From NCBI GenBank assembly GCA_015152515.1, contig SUTV01000002.1, forward strand, positions 62,001 through 126,000: a DNA stretch of 64,000 nucleotides. The letters are read 5' to 3'. Under the pieces are notes generated by a model. That model had not been told where the DNA came from. It worked only from the letters and a program-made list of their open reading frames with translations, and searched no databases. This DNA comes from Cyanobacteria bacterium SIG29. GTDB taxonomy: Bacteria > Cyanobacteriota > Vampirovibrionia > Gastranaerophilales > Gastranaerophilaceae. How positions within the stretch are numbered: the stretch's first letter is position 1; the number at the start of each line of letters is the position of its first letter. The position numbers and the translations under genes are program-made. Positions 9,021-16,249 of the stretch are shown here, piece after piece.

Positions 9021-9075
9021 CCATATATGGAGTTTCGTAATTTTGTTCTATTTTTAATGTGCCATATATGGAGTT
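9021..9075. repeat. pair of CCATATATGGAGTT direct repeats with palindromic cores
   Basis: The 14-base string occurs at 9021-9034 and 9062-9075, 41 bp apart (about four helical turns). Each core, CCATATATGG, is a perfect palindrome. They lie in the gap between two converging genes and lack a T-run, so they are not terminators. A binding site pair or a weak promoter (TTGTTC 9043-9048, TATATG 9065-9070) are alternatives. Confidence 0.5.
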
Positions 9076-9083
9076 ATAATATT

Positions 9084-9497
9084 CTATGCTATAACTTCTT
9101 GATTTGCTTTAATAATGTCTTCTAAAATAATACCGCAATCTGCCACCATGCCGGCACAATGCTCTCTTCTTTCTTTAGAATGAAAATCATCAAACCCGCT
9201 ACTTAAAACTTTACAACAATTAACCTTATATTTTTTAGCAAATTCTTCACTAAATTGTTTAGCTAAAGCTCTAGCTTTTTTACCATCACGCTCTTGATTC
9301 TTTCCATACATTGCACCAATAACCATTTGAGAGCCTGCAACAGCACCACACAAACATCTAACACCCATTCCACCAGAAAATGATGTTGCAATTGCTAAAG
9401 CTTCTTGTGAAATATAACCTTTATCAGCAGCCGCTTGCACAATAGCTTCACTACAAGAATATCCACCTAAAAAATATTTAACTGCTAAATCTTTCAT
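9084..9497 (-). CDS. C_GCAxxG_C_C family protein (TIGR01909-type)
   Basis: A 137-aa cysteine-rich protein with GGYSCSEAI (Cys15), CLCGAVAGSQMVIGA (Cys48, Cys50), NCCKVL (Cys94, Cys95) and HCAGMVADCGIIL (Cys114, Cys121), the cysteine order that names the family. It is thought to bind metal or redox groups; its role is not established. An upstream in-frame start at 9518 exists, but GGAGAG at 9502-9507 is placed for the ATG at 9497, so I use that start. No partner genes are adjacent. Confidence 0.88.
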   Translation of the reverse strand: MKDLAVKYFLGGYSCSEAIVQAAADKGYISQEALAIATSFSGGMGVRCLCGAVAGSQMVIGAMYGKNQERDGKKARALAKQFSEEFAKKYKVNCCKVLSSGFDDFHSKERREHCAGMVADCGIILEDIIKANQEVIA

Positions 9498-9527
9498 AAA
9501 ACTCTCCTTTTTTTTCATTATAACACT

Positions 9528-9555
9528 TGAAAAACCATGAAAAATATGTTACAAT
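9528..9555 (+). promoter_or_regulatory. promoter for the structured leader / glycosidase gene
   Basis: TTGAAA (9528-9533) and TACAAT (9550-9555) are 16 bp apart; a transcript would start near 9562, about 24 bases before the first possible start codon. Confidence 0.5.
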
Positions 9556-9561
9556 TGTAGT

Positions 9562-9760
9562 ATAACGAAGCACGGAACAGATTTATGTATGCACTCGCTG
9601 AACAAAGAATATTTTGCTTCGAGAAAATGGTCTTAAAACTTGGAACTTTATTGATGGCACTGGCCGTTTTCTCAGGTCAAAATATGTCCATGAGTGCATA
9701 CAGCGTAAAACCAATCCTTGAGGGTCATATTATAAAAGAGCATGTTAATGCTCTTTTTTT
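9562..9760 (+). ncRNA. candidate ~195-nt structured RNA ending in a terminator (6S-like or attenuating leader)
   Basis: Three nested helices stack into a rod: 9586-9597 with 9691-9702 (12 bp, one G-U), 9609-9616 with 9678-9685 (8 bp perfect), and 9621-9630 with 9664-9673 (10 bp, one G-U). They are separated by internal loops and followed at once by the intrinsic terminator at 9734-9760. The segment is visibly more GC-rich than its flanks. A competing pairing, CGAAGCA (9566-9572) with TGCTTCG (9615-9621), crosses the rod and would give a switch or pseudoknot. Length and shape resemble 6S RNA, but the segment also reads as the signal-peptide region of the gene starting at 9585, so attenuation is equally possible. 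Function is inferred only. Confidence 0.4.
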
Positions 9761-10772
9761 ATTAGAAAAAAAATACAAAAACTTTAATCTTGAAAAAGTT
9801 AAAGAAGGAATTTTTTATATAAGGCAAAACAAAATAATCAATAAACATAATATAAAGATTAATGTTATTGAAATCAATAAAGACTTAAACCCTAATTTAA
9901 TAATCGAACCCAAATTAGCAACAGAAAATCTACATTCAAAATCAAAAATTAAAGATATAGCAAAAGATAGTATTATCGCGATAAATGGGACATATTTTAA
10001 ACAAAATACAGGTACACCACTAGGAACATTAGTTATAAATAACGAAATAATAACAGGACCTATTTATGAAAGAGTAGCATTTGGTATTGGGGAAAATGAA
10101 TTTAAAACAGGAAGATTGGGCTTTGAAGGAAAACTAAAAAAAGGTAAATCAGAAATAAAAATCAACAACATAAACCAACCAAGAATGCTATATTCAGATG
10201 TTTTAATTTATACATCTAAATGGGGAAAATATTCGCCAAAAACAAAAGCCAATTACAAAAATATTTTAATAAAAAACAATAAAATTATAGAAACATCATC
10301 TAGTCCAATAGAAATTAAAGAAAATGAAATAGTTATATCAGCACAAGAAGAAAAGCTTATAGATTTTGAAATTGGAGATAAAGTAAAACTTGAGTATAAT
10401 CTAACTCCAAATTGGAAAGAGATAAAACATATAATAAGTGGTGGACCATATTTATTAAAAGAGGGTGAAATTTTTATAGATACAGCCAGTGAAAAATTAA
10501 ACGCAATTGCGGGTAGAAATCCAAGAACTGCTATTGGATATACAAAAGATAATTCTTTAATAATGGTAACTGTTGATGGAAGAAAAGAAGGTACAAGCGG
10601 AGTAACTTTAAAAGAACTTGCAAAAATTATGAGTGATTTAGGTTGTTATGAAGCAATCAATTTAGATGGTGGCAGTTCAACCGTTATGTATGTAAATGGC
10701 AAAGTTTTAAATGGTAGTAATGTAAAATCTACTTTAGTTAGCAATGCAATAATTGTTAGAGAAAAAGCATAA
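9585..10772 (+). CDS. phosphodiester glycosidase family protein (NAGPA/DUF2233-type), secreted
   Basis: The C-terminal two thirds (about residues 110-392) match the family of N-acetylglucosamine-1-phosphodiester alpha-N-acetylglucosaminidase: IAINGTYF, GGPYLLKEG, GRNPRTAIGYTKDNSLIMVTVDGR and EAINLDGGSSTVMYVNG. These enzymes act on phosphodiester-linked sugars outside the cytoplasm. Residues 15-40 (MVLKLGTLLMALAVFSGQ) look like a signal peptide, so I keep the upstream start; ATGs at 9585, 9627 and 9654 are in frame and none has a strong ribosome site. Codons 50-58 coincide with a perfect intrinsic terminator. The first 50 codons use GTC, CTG, GCC and CTC, unlike the neighbours, consistent with RNA-structure constraint. 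Confidence 0.8.
   Translation: MYALAEQRIFCFEKMVLKLGTLLMALAVFSGQNMSMSAYSVKPILEGHIIKEHVNALFLLEKKYKNFNLEKVKEGIFYIRQNKIINKHNIKINVIEINKDLNPNLIIEPKLATENLHSKSKIKDIAKDSIIAINGTYFKQNTGTPLGTLVINNEIITGPIYERVAFGIGENEFKTGRLGFEGKLKKGKSEIKINNINQPRMLYSDVLIYTSKWGKYSPKTKANYKNILIKNNKIIETSSSPIEIKENEIVISAQEEKLIDFEIGDKVKLEYNLTPNWKEIKHIISGGPYLLKEGEIFIDTASEKLNAIAGRNPRTAIGYTKDNSLIMVTVDGRKEGTSGVTLKELAKIMSDLGCYEAINLDGGSSTVMYVNGKVLNGSNVKSTLVSNAIIVREKA
9734..9760 (+). terminator. intrinsic terminator inside the 5' part of the glycosidase gene
   Basis: AAAAGAGCAT (9734-9743), loop GTTA, ATGCTCTTTT (9748-9757) and a T-run to 9760. A 10-bp perfect stem of this quality within codons 50-58 of a gene is unexpected and implies attenuation, or a separate small RNA ending here. 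Confidence 0.75.
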
Positions 10773-10823
10773 TTTAATTAAATGTGCTAATATTACTATG
10801 TTAATTTAATTAAATGGTAAAAA

Positions 10824-11072
10824 ATGAAAAACAAAGCGTTTTCTCTTGCAGAAGTATTGATTACTTTAGTTGTTATTGGTGTTGTAGCTGCTATTACAAT
10901 ACCAACTCTAATGGTTAATTTTCAAAAAGAAAAAACCGTTATTAAATTAAAAAAAGCTTATTCTACCTTGTACAATGTATATAATTTATCTGTTAGTCAT
11001 AATGGCCCAGTTGATCAATAGGATTTTGGGAAAAATACATATGATTGGAATGTTTCAAGAGAGTTTTTTACC
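10824..11072 (+). pseudogene. truncated prepilin-like gene with a nonsense codon
   Basis: The first 65 codons encode a type II/IV prepilin N-terminus: short basic leader, FSLAEVLITLVVIGVVAAITIPTL, then a helical stem ending GPVDQ. TAG at 11019-11021 interrupts the frame; downstream the same frame continues with pilin-like DFGKNTYDWNVSREFFT, so TAG most likely replaced a TGG tryptophan codon. The frame then runs into the tail of the - strand gene at 11073 and ends, so the C-terminal head is missing too. Only a weak ribosome site precedes the ATG. A 14-base direct repeat (10771-10784, 10803-10816) lies just upstream. An intact relative is at 43541. Confidence 0.8.
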
Positions 11073-11558
11073 CTAGTAAAAATTCGCTTCTTTATAACGC
11101 CTATATTCATTTAATTGAGCATAAAAATCAGGCCACCAAACTTTTATCAAACCATCTATAATTCCAACATCCTCATGGTATGCTATACCTTCACCACGAG
11201 GATTAATATACTTTGTGTTAAAAGTTTCCATCATCATTGGCGTCATTGCGCTGCCTCTTATAGCACTTCTTGTACTTTCAATTTTTAAAGTGTTTATTCG
11301 TTCAGTCGGAGTTCCTGCTTGTATTGCATGAAATAATTCTAATTCAAGACGCTCTAACCTATCAATTGTATTTTCATCAGGAAAAGAGATATTATACAGC
11401 CTTTTTTCTATTGTAGCCAAAGCTTTATACTGTTGTTTTGTAATATTAACCAATCTAGGATTATCAGCAGTATTTTCAATTTCAAATGCAAATGAAAAAT
11501 AAGGCAAAATAAAAAACAAAAGAAAACACATACCAAGCTTTTTTGGTATTCTAAACAT
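11073..11558 (-). CDS. secreted hypothetical protein with an ERLExxxF-type helical motif
   Basis: A 161-aa protein with a signal peptide (MFRIPKKLGMCFLLFFILPYFSFA, about 1-24). Residues 50-92 (IEKRLYN, then TIDRLERLELELF, then ERINTLK) form a helical motif of regularly spaced Leu/Arg/Glu that I have seen repeated in secreted proteins of this lineage; here there is one and a half copies. The C-terminal part is aromatic-rich (KVWWPDFYAQLNEYRRY). A GGGAAG ribosome site precedes the ATG. Function unknown. Its 3' end abuts the broken prepilin on the other strand. Confidence 0.75.
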   Translation of the reverse strand: MFRIPKKLGMCFLLFFILPYFSFAFEIENTADNPRLVNITKQQYKALATIEKRLYNISFPDENTIDRLERLELELFHAIQAGTPTERINTLKIESTRSAIRGSAMTPMMMETFNTKYINPRGEGIAYHEDVGIIDGLIKVWWPDFYAQLNEYRRYKEANFY

Positions 11559-11651
11559 AACACACTTCCCGCAAACTATATCTTAAGTTTACGGAATTTT
11601 TATTTGATTTTAATTAGAAAAAAGCACTATAAAATATAACTATTATTCTTA

Positions 11652-12119
11652 TTAATTAATAATAATTGAATTTTTATTTCCTTCTTCAATTTGAATAACA
11701 ATTTCACCAGTTCTATTATCAGCAGAAACAATTATTGGTACAGCAGAATAATAGCCATTAGCTTGATAATATTTCATAACATCTCTTCTAATAGCAGATA
11801 AATTTTCAACAACCATAGGTTTTTCAATAAGCTTTTTAACAACAACTTGTAATTCTGAATCAGGAATAGCATTATTTCCAACAAAAGTTATTTTTTTAAT
11901 TTCATTAACCACATCTGGGAAAACTTGTTCATTTAAAGAAGTTTTTGGTTTAACAATAGCACTTTTTTGTTTAGTACGAGAAGCTACTTCATGAAGTCTT
12001 AAATCTCTAGTATATTGAGAGTTAATAGCACCAGCATCCATGCCTCCCATCACATTAGCGAAAGCATAATCTACATTAGAAACTAACAAAATACACGCAA
12101 GTATAAAAATCTTTTTCAT
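11652..12119 (-). CDS. secreted POTRA-domain protein
   Basis: A 155-aa protein with a signal peptide (1-21, ending YAFA). A linker is followed by a single ShlB-type POTRA domain (about 74-147): IKKITFVGNNAIPDSELQVVVKKLIEKPM, LSAIRRDVMKYYQANGYYSAVPIIV, GEIVIQIEEG. POTRA domains normally precede an outer-membrane barrel (FhaC/BamA), but the protein ends right after the domain, so a barrel is missing. It could act as a detached periplasmic POTRA partner. A GGAG ribosome site precedes the ATG. It is divergent from tig. Confidence 0.82.
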   Translation of the reverse strand: MKKIFILACILLVSNVDYAFANVMGGMDAGAINSQYTRDLRLHEVASRTKQKSAIVKPKTSLNEQVFPDVVNEIKKITFVGNNAIPDSELQVVVKKLIEKPMVVENLSAIRRDVMKYYQANGYYSAVPIIVSADNRTGEIVIQIEEGNKNSIIIN

Positions 12120-12182
12120 AAAATACTCCTTTTATTCTAAAATCATTATAACACATTTAGTCCTCCATATCGTCTATTTTTA

Positions 12183-12209
12183 TTGAAAGAATTATGTTTA
12201 TGTTATAAT
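12183..12209 (+). promoter_or_regulatory. possible tig promoter
   Basis: TTGAAA (12183-12188) and TATAAT (12204-12209) are 15 bp apart; the start would lie near 12216, giving a leader of about 65 nt before tig. The spacing is slightly short. Confidence 0.4.
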
Positions 12210-12280
12210 CTATTTTGTGATAGGTTAGAATTTCTATCATTTTGGACATGTGTATTATCAAATAGAAAAGGTGACATAAA

Positions 12281-13579
12281 ATGACAGTAACAATCGAAAA
12301 ACTAGAAAACAATGAAGTAAAATTAAATATTGAAATTGAAGCTTCTGTGACAACATGGGAATATGACAAAGCATGCAAAAAACTTTCTCAAAGAGTAAAT
12401 GTTCCTGGTTTCAGACAAGGTAAAGCTCCAAAAAATATAATTGAAAAATATGTTGGTATTGCTGCTATTCAAAGAGAAGTTTTAGATAGCTTATTACCTA
12501 CAATTTTTGAATCAACTATTGAAGAAAATAAATTCGATTTAGTATCAGCTCCAAGTGTTGAATCATTTAATTTTGCTGACGACAAATCATTAAAAATCGT
12601 AGCTAAATTTGAATTAAAACCAGAAGTTAAATTAGAAAACTACAAAGGTATGGAAGTTGAAGTTGAAGAATTCAAAAATGCTGAAGATGTAGTTGAAAAA
12701 GAATTAAACATTTTAGTTGATAGATATGCTTCATTAGAAGAAGTTACTGGCAGAAAAACAACAGCAACAGACTTAGTAAACATTGACTTTGCTGGTTATG
12801 CTAATGGCGAAGAAATTAAAGGTGGAAGCGCTAAAGGTTACATGTTAGATTTAGGACACTCTAACTTCATTCCTGGTTTTGCTGAACAATTAGTTGACCA
12901 CGAAATTGGCGAAGAATTCACAATTAAAGTTCAATTCCCAGCAGAATACCACGATGAAAAATTAAAAGGTGCAGATGCTGAATTCAACATCAAAATTAAC
13001 GGAATTAAAGAAAAAGTTCTTCCAGAAATTAATGATGAATTAGCAAAAAAAGTAAACCCAAATTTTGAAACTCTTGACGCATTAAAAGAAGATATCCAAA
13101 AATACGCTGAAAATAATGCAAAAATGGAAAACGAAAAAAGAGTAGCTAATAAAATATTTGATACATTATTAGAAAAAACAAACATTGATATTCAAGACAC
13201 AATGATTAATCGTGAAATCCAAGCATTAATGGGTGAATTCAGACAAAGAATCAACATGCAAGGTGGAAACTTTGACCAAATGCTTGAAAAAGAAGGACAC
13301 GAAAAAGTATATGCTCAAATGAAAGAAGAAGCTGTAAAAAGAATTAAAACTTCTTTAATCGTTGGTAAAATTGCATTAGAAGAAAATGTTAGCGTTTCTC
13401 AAGAAGACATTCAAGAAAAAATTACTGATTTAGCTAGCATTTACCGTACAACAACAGAAAATATTGTTGCAGAAATTCAAAAAAATATGAATTTATTACA
13501 CTCAATGAACCAACAAGTAATTACAGAAAAAGTTACTAAATTGTTAATTGATAGTGCAAAAGTTAAATATACAAAATAA
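12281..13579 (+). CDS. tig: trigger factor (ribosome-associated chaperone)
   Basis: Peptidyl-prolyl isomerase/chaperone at the ribosome exit tunnel. The ribosome-binding signature GFRQGKAP is at residues 43-50, in the tail domain. The FKBP-type middle domain covers about 160-250 (DLVNIDFAGYANGEEIKGG, then LGHSNFIPGFAEQLVDHEIGE) and is followed by the long helical C-domain. The length of 432 aa is standard. An AAGGTGA site precedes the ATG. First gene of tig-clpP-clpX, a classical order that couples folding to proteolysis. Confidence 0.97.
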   Translation: MTVTIEKLENNEVKLNIEIEASVTTWEYDKACKKLSQRVNVPGFRQGKAPKNIIEKYVGIAAIQREVLDSLLPTIFESTIEENKFDLVSAPSVESFNFADDKSLKIVAKFELKPEVKLENYKGMEVEVEEFKNAEDVVEKELNILVDRYASLEEVTGRKTTATDLVNIDFAGYANGEEIKGGSAKGYMLDLGHSNFIPGFAEQLVDHEIGEEFTIKVQFPAEYHDEKLKGADAEFNIKINGIKEKVLPEINDELAKKVNPNFETLDALKEDIQKYAENNAKMENEKRVANKIFDTLLEKTNIDIQDTMINREIQALMGEFRQRINMQGGNFDQMLEKEGHEKVYAQMKEEAVKRIKTSLIVGKIALEENVSVSQEDIQEKITDLASIYRTTTENIVAEIQKNMNLLHSMNQQVITEKVTKLLIDSAKVKYTK

Positions 13580-13600
13580 CAGGATTAGAAAGGGAAAAAT

Positions 13601-14209
13601 ATGAGTTTTGTACCTGTAGTTATAGAAAATTCAAGCAGAGGCGAAAGATCATTTGATATTTTCTCAAGATTATTAAGAGAAAGAATCATCTTCTTAGGCA
13701 CTCCTATTGATGACATGGTAGCAAACTTGATAGTTGCTCAATTACTATTATTAGATAGTGAAAACCCAGAAAAAGATATTATGCTATACATCAACTCACC
13801 TGGTGGTAGCGTAACAGCTGGTTTAGCTATTTATGACACAATGCAACACATCAGAGCAGATGTATCTACAATTTGTTTAGGTCAAGCTGCTTCTATGGGC
13901 GCATTCTTACTATCATCTGGTGCTAAAGGTAAAAGATTAGCATTACCACACTCAAGAGTATTAATCCACCAACCTTTAGGTGGCGCTCAAGGTCAAGCTA
14001 CAGATATCGAAATTCAAGCAGCTGAAATTATCAGAATTAAAAAGTCATTAAATGAAATTTTAGCTAGCAATACTGGTCAATCAATTAAGAAAATTGAAAA
14101 AGACACAGATAGAGACTATATCATGACACCAGAAGAAGCTTTAGAATACGGTATGATTGATAAAGTAGTTACAGTAAATACAACTCCAAAACCAAATCAG
14201 GAGATATAA
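13601..14209 (+). CDS. clpP: ATP-dependent Clp protease proteolytic subunit
   Basis: Serine protease barrel of ClpXP. The catalytic triad is visible: S98 in [10 protein letters not shown]123 in [10 protein letters not shown], and D172 in EKDTDRD. The length of 202 aa is typical and the propeptide is short. It lies 21 bp after tig and 3 bp before clpX, so it is in one operon. It has an AAAGGG ribosome site. Confidence 0.98.
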   Translation: MSFVPVVIENSSRGERSFDIFSRLLRERIIFLGTPIDDMVANLIVAQLLLLDSENPEKDIMLYINSPGGSVTAGLAIYDTMQHIRADVSTICLGQAASMGAFLLSSGAKGKRLALPHSRVLIHQPLGGAQGQATDIEIQAAEIIRIKKSLNEILASNTGQSIKKIEKDTDRDYIMTPEEALEYGMIDKVVTVNTTPKPNQEI

Positions 14210-14212
14210 TTA

Positions 14213-15544
14213 ATGGGAACAATGGATGACAGTCGTTTAAAATGTTCATTCTGTGGTAAAACACAAGAGCAAGTTAAAAAATTAATTGCAGGTCCAGATG
14301 TTTATATCTGTGATGAGTGTGTTGAGCTGTGTAATGAAATTTTAGATGAAGAGTTTCTAGAAAATAAGGATAAACCTGAAGAAAAAGAAACTAAAGAAGC
14401 AGATATTACAAAAGTGCCTAAACCACACGAAATTAAAGCATATCTTGATGAATTTATTGTTGGTCAAGATGACGCAAAAAAAGTATTGTCTGTTGCTGTT
14501 TACAACCACTATAAAAGAATTGCACACAACGCTGTTAGCGATAAAGAGCAAGTTGAAATCCAAAAAAGTAATATTTTACTTGTTGGACCAACAGGTAGCG
14601 GTAAAACATTATTAGCTCAAACTTTAGCTAAAATGTTAGATGTTCCATTTGCAATCGCTGACGCTACAACATTAACAGAAGCAGGTTATGTTGGTGATGA
14701 CGTTGAAAACATTCTTTTAAGACTTTACCAAAGTGCTGATTTTGATGCTCAAAAAGCAGAAAGAGGTATTATCTATATCGATGAAATCGATAAAATCTCT
14801 AGAAAATCAGAAAATACAAGCATAACAAGAGACGTATCAGGTGAAGGCGTACAACAAGCATTATTAAAAATGATTGAAGGTACTGTTGCGAATGTTCCAC
14901 CTCAAGGCGGAAGAAAACATCCACATCAAGAATTCATACAAATTAATACTGCAAACATCTTATTCATTGTTGGTGGTGCGTTCGTTGGATTAGACAAAAT
15001 CGTTGAAAGACGTGCTGGTGATTCAACAACAATGGGCTTTGGCGCAGCTGCTAAAACTCAAGCAGAAAAAGAACTTGAAGCTGCTAAATTATTAAAGAAA
15101 TTACAACCAGAAGATTTATTGAAATTTGGTTTAATTCCTGAATTTATTGGCCGTGTTCCAGTTTATGCTGTATTAGACCAACTTGAAGAATCTACATTGA
15201 AAAATATTTTAACTCAACCTAAAAATGCACTATTAAAACAATATCAATGTTTATTAGGTATGGATGGTGTTGAATTAAAATTTGAACCAGAAGCTGTTGA
15301 TTTAATTGCAGCAGAAGCCATTAAACGCAAAACTGGTGCAAGAGCACTTCGCTCAATTGTAGAAGAAATAATGATGGATATTATGTATGCATTACCATCA
15401 CAAGAAGACGTAAAAGAATTTACTTTAACGGCTGATATGGTTAAAAAGAAAAATGAAGGAGTTGCAGAGTTAATTAAACTTCCAACAAAGAAAGAAGAAG
15501 TTAAAGAAACTCCAGAGCAAAGCCCAAAAGAAGAAATAGCATAA
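14213..15544 (+). CDS. clpX: ATP-dependent Clp protease ATPase subunit ClpX
   Basis: AAA+ unfoldase that feeds substrates to ClpP. It has an N-terminal C4 zinc-binding domain (C11, C14, C33, C36), Walker A GPTGSGKT (125-132), Walker [10 protein letters not shown], the sensor region, and the ClpP-docking loop in the C-terminal half ([16 protein letters not shown]). The tail is Lys/Glu-rich. The GGAG of the clpP end serves as its ribosome site. The operon ends in a strong terminator 2 bases after the stop. Confidence 0.98.
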   Translation: MGTMDDSRLKCSFCGKTQEQVKKLIAGPDVYICDECVELCNEILDEEFLENKDKPEEKETKEADITKVPKPHEIKAYLDEFIVGQDDAKKVLSVAVYNHYKRIAHNAVSDKEQVEIQKSNILLVGPTGSGKTLLAQTLAKMLDVPFAIADATTLTEAGYVGDDVENILLRLYQSADFDAQKAERGIIYIDEIDKISRKSENTSITRDVSGEGVQQALLKMIEGTVANVPPQGGRKHPHQEFIQINTANILFIVGGAFVGLDKIVERRAGDSTTMGFGAAAKTQAEKELEAAKLLKKLQPEDLLKFGLIPEFIGRVPVYAVLDQLEESTLKNILTQPKNALLKQYQCLLGMDGVELKFEPEAVDLIAAEAIKRKTGARALRSIVEEIMMDIMYALPSQEDVKEFTLTADMVKKKNEGVAELIKLPTKKEEVKETPEQSPKEEIA

Positions 15545-15545
15545 G

Positions 15546-15575
15546 AAAAAACCTCCTAGAAATAGGAGGTTTTTT
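15546..15575 (+). terminator. terminator of the tig-clpP-clpX operon
   Basis: A 13-bp perfect stem: AAAAAACCTCCTA (15546-15558), a GAAA tetraloop, then TAGGAGGTTTTTT (15563-15575). Confidence 0.95.
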
Positions 15576-15632
15576 AATGAATAAATTTATCTAAGTAACG
15601 CAATTTTTATTTTTAGATGTTTTGTAGACCAT

Positions 15633-16202
15633 ATGTATAACGTATCCTTTTTTGGTCTAAAAGAAAATTTAGAATATGGTCGTCAAGCAATTGATGCAGT
15701 AAAAAAAGACTTCCCAAATGGGTTCAAGTCTAATTCATACTACAATGTTTTTGAAAAAAATAAAGACCCAGAAGTAGGTTGTGAACTAGGAATGCTTATT
15801 TCTAAAACAAGAGAAAGAATTGACGACAATAAAAAACACGGAATGGATAAATATGAAGCAACCATAGAAGCTGTAAAAAGATATGGTTGTGCAAACTGCG
15901 GAGAACAAGCACTTTTTATTAATAGAAAACTTTCAGAACAAGGCGTAAGAAACAAAATTATTATAATGGATATCAGAAATAATAATACAAACTATTCTGA
16001 AGATGGTCATACTTTTTGTGTTATAGACGATAGAGATATAGACGCAAGAGAACCAAGAAACTGGAGTGATAATGCTGTTATTGTTGATATGTGGTCAAAC
16101 ACAGTATGTCAGGCAAAAGAAGGCATTAAATACTTTTATGATTTATTTAAACCAAATAAACACACGCAGTACGTTTCTTTCTACGAAGATTTTTATGTTT
16201 AA
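15633..16202 (+). CDS. putative papain/transglutaminase-like Cys-His-Asp protein
   Basis: A 189-aa protein of unrecognised close family, but with the ordered residues of transglutaminase-like or effector-type cysteine enzymes: YGCANCGEQA (Cys89), DGHTFCVIDD (His126) and NAVIVDMWSN (Asp152). The NCGE, GH-hydrophobic and VxDxW trio is typical of catalytic triads in that fold. No signal peptide is seen. The N-terminus MYNVSFFGLK resembles that of the 50131 protein. There is no Shine-Dalgarno sequence before the ATG. It is monocistronic, between the clpX terminator and lepA. It could be a peptidase, amidase or host-directed enzyme; substrate unknown. Confidence 0.55.
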   Translation: MYNVSFFGLKENLEYGRQAIDAVKKDFPNGFKSNSYYNVFEKNKDPEVGCELGMLISKTRERIDDNKKHGMDKYEATIEAVKRYGCANCGEQALFINRKLSEQGVRNKIIIMDIRNNNTNYSEDGHTFCVIDDRDIDAREPRNWSDNAVIVDMWSNTVCQAKEGIKYFYDLFKPNKHTQYVSFYEDFYV

Positions 16203-16249
16203 TATATTTTTTTATTGGCAAACAATTTTTTCTATAATAAACTAATAAT

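Noticed and set aside
9562-9760. SRP RNA, tmRNA or RNase P RNA
   Set aside because: Diagnostic pieces (the SRP GGAAGGAAGCAG-type loop, a tmRNA tag frame and tRNA-like ends, RNase P conserved regions) are absent.
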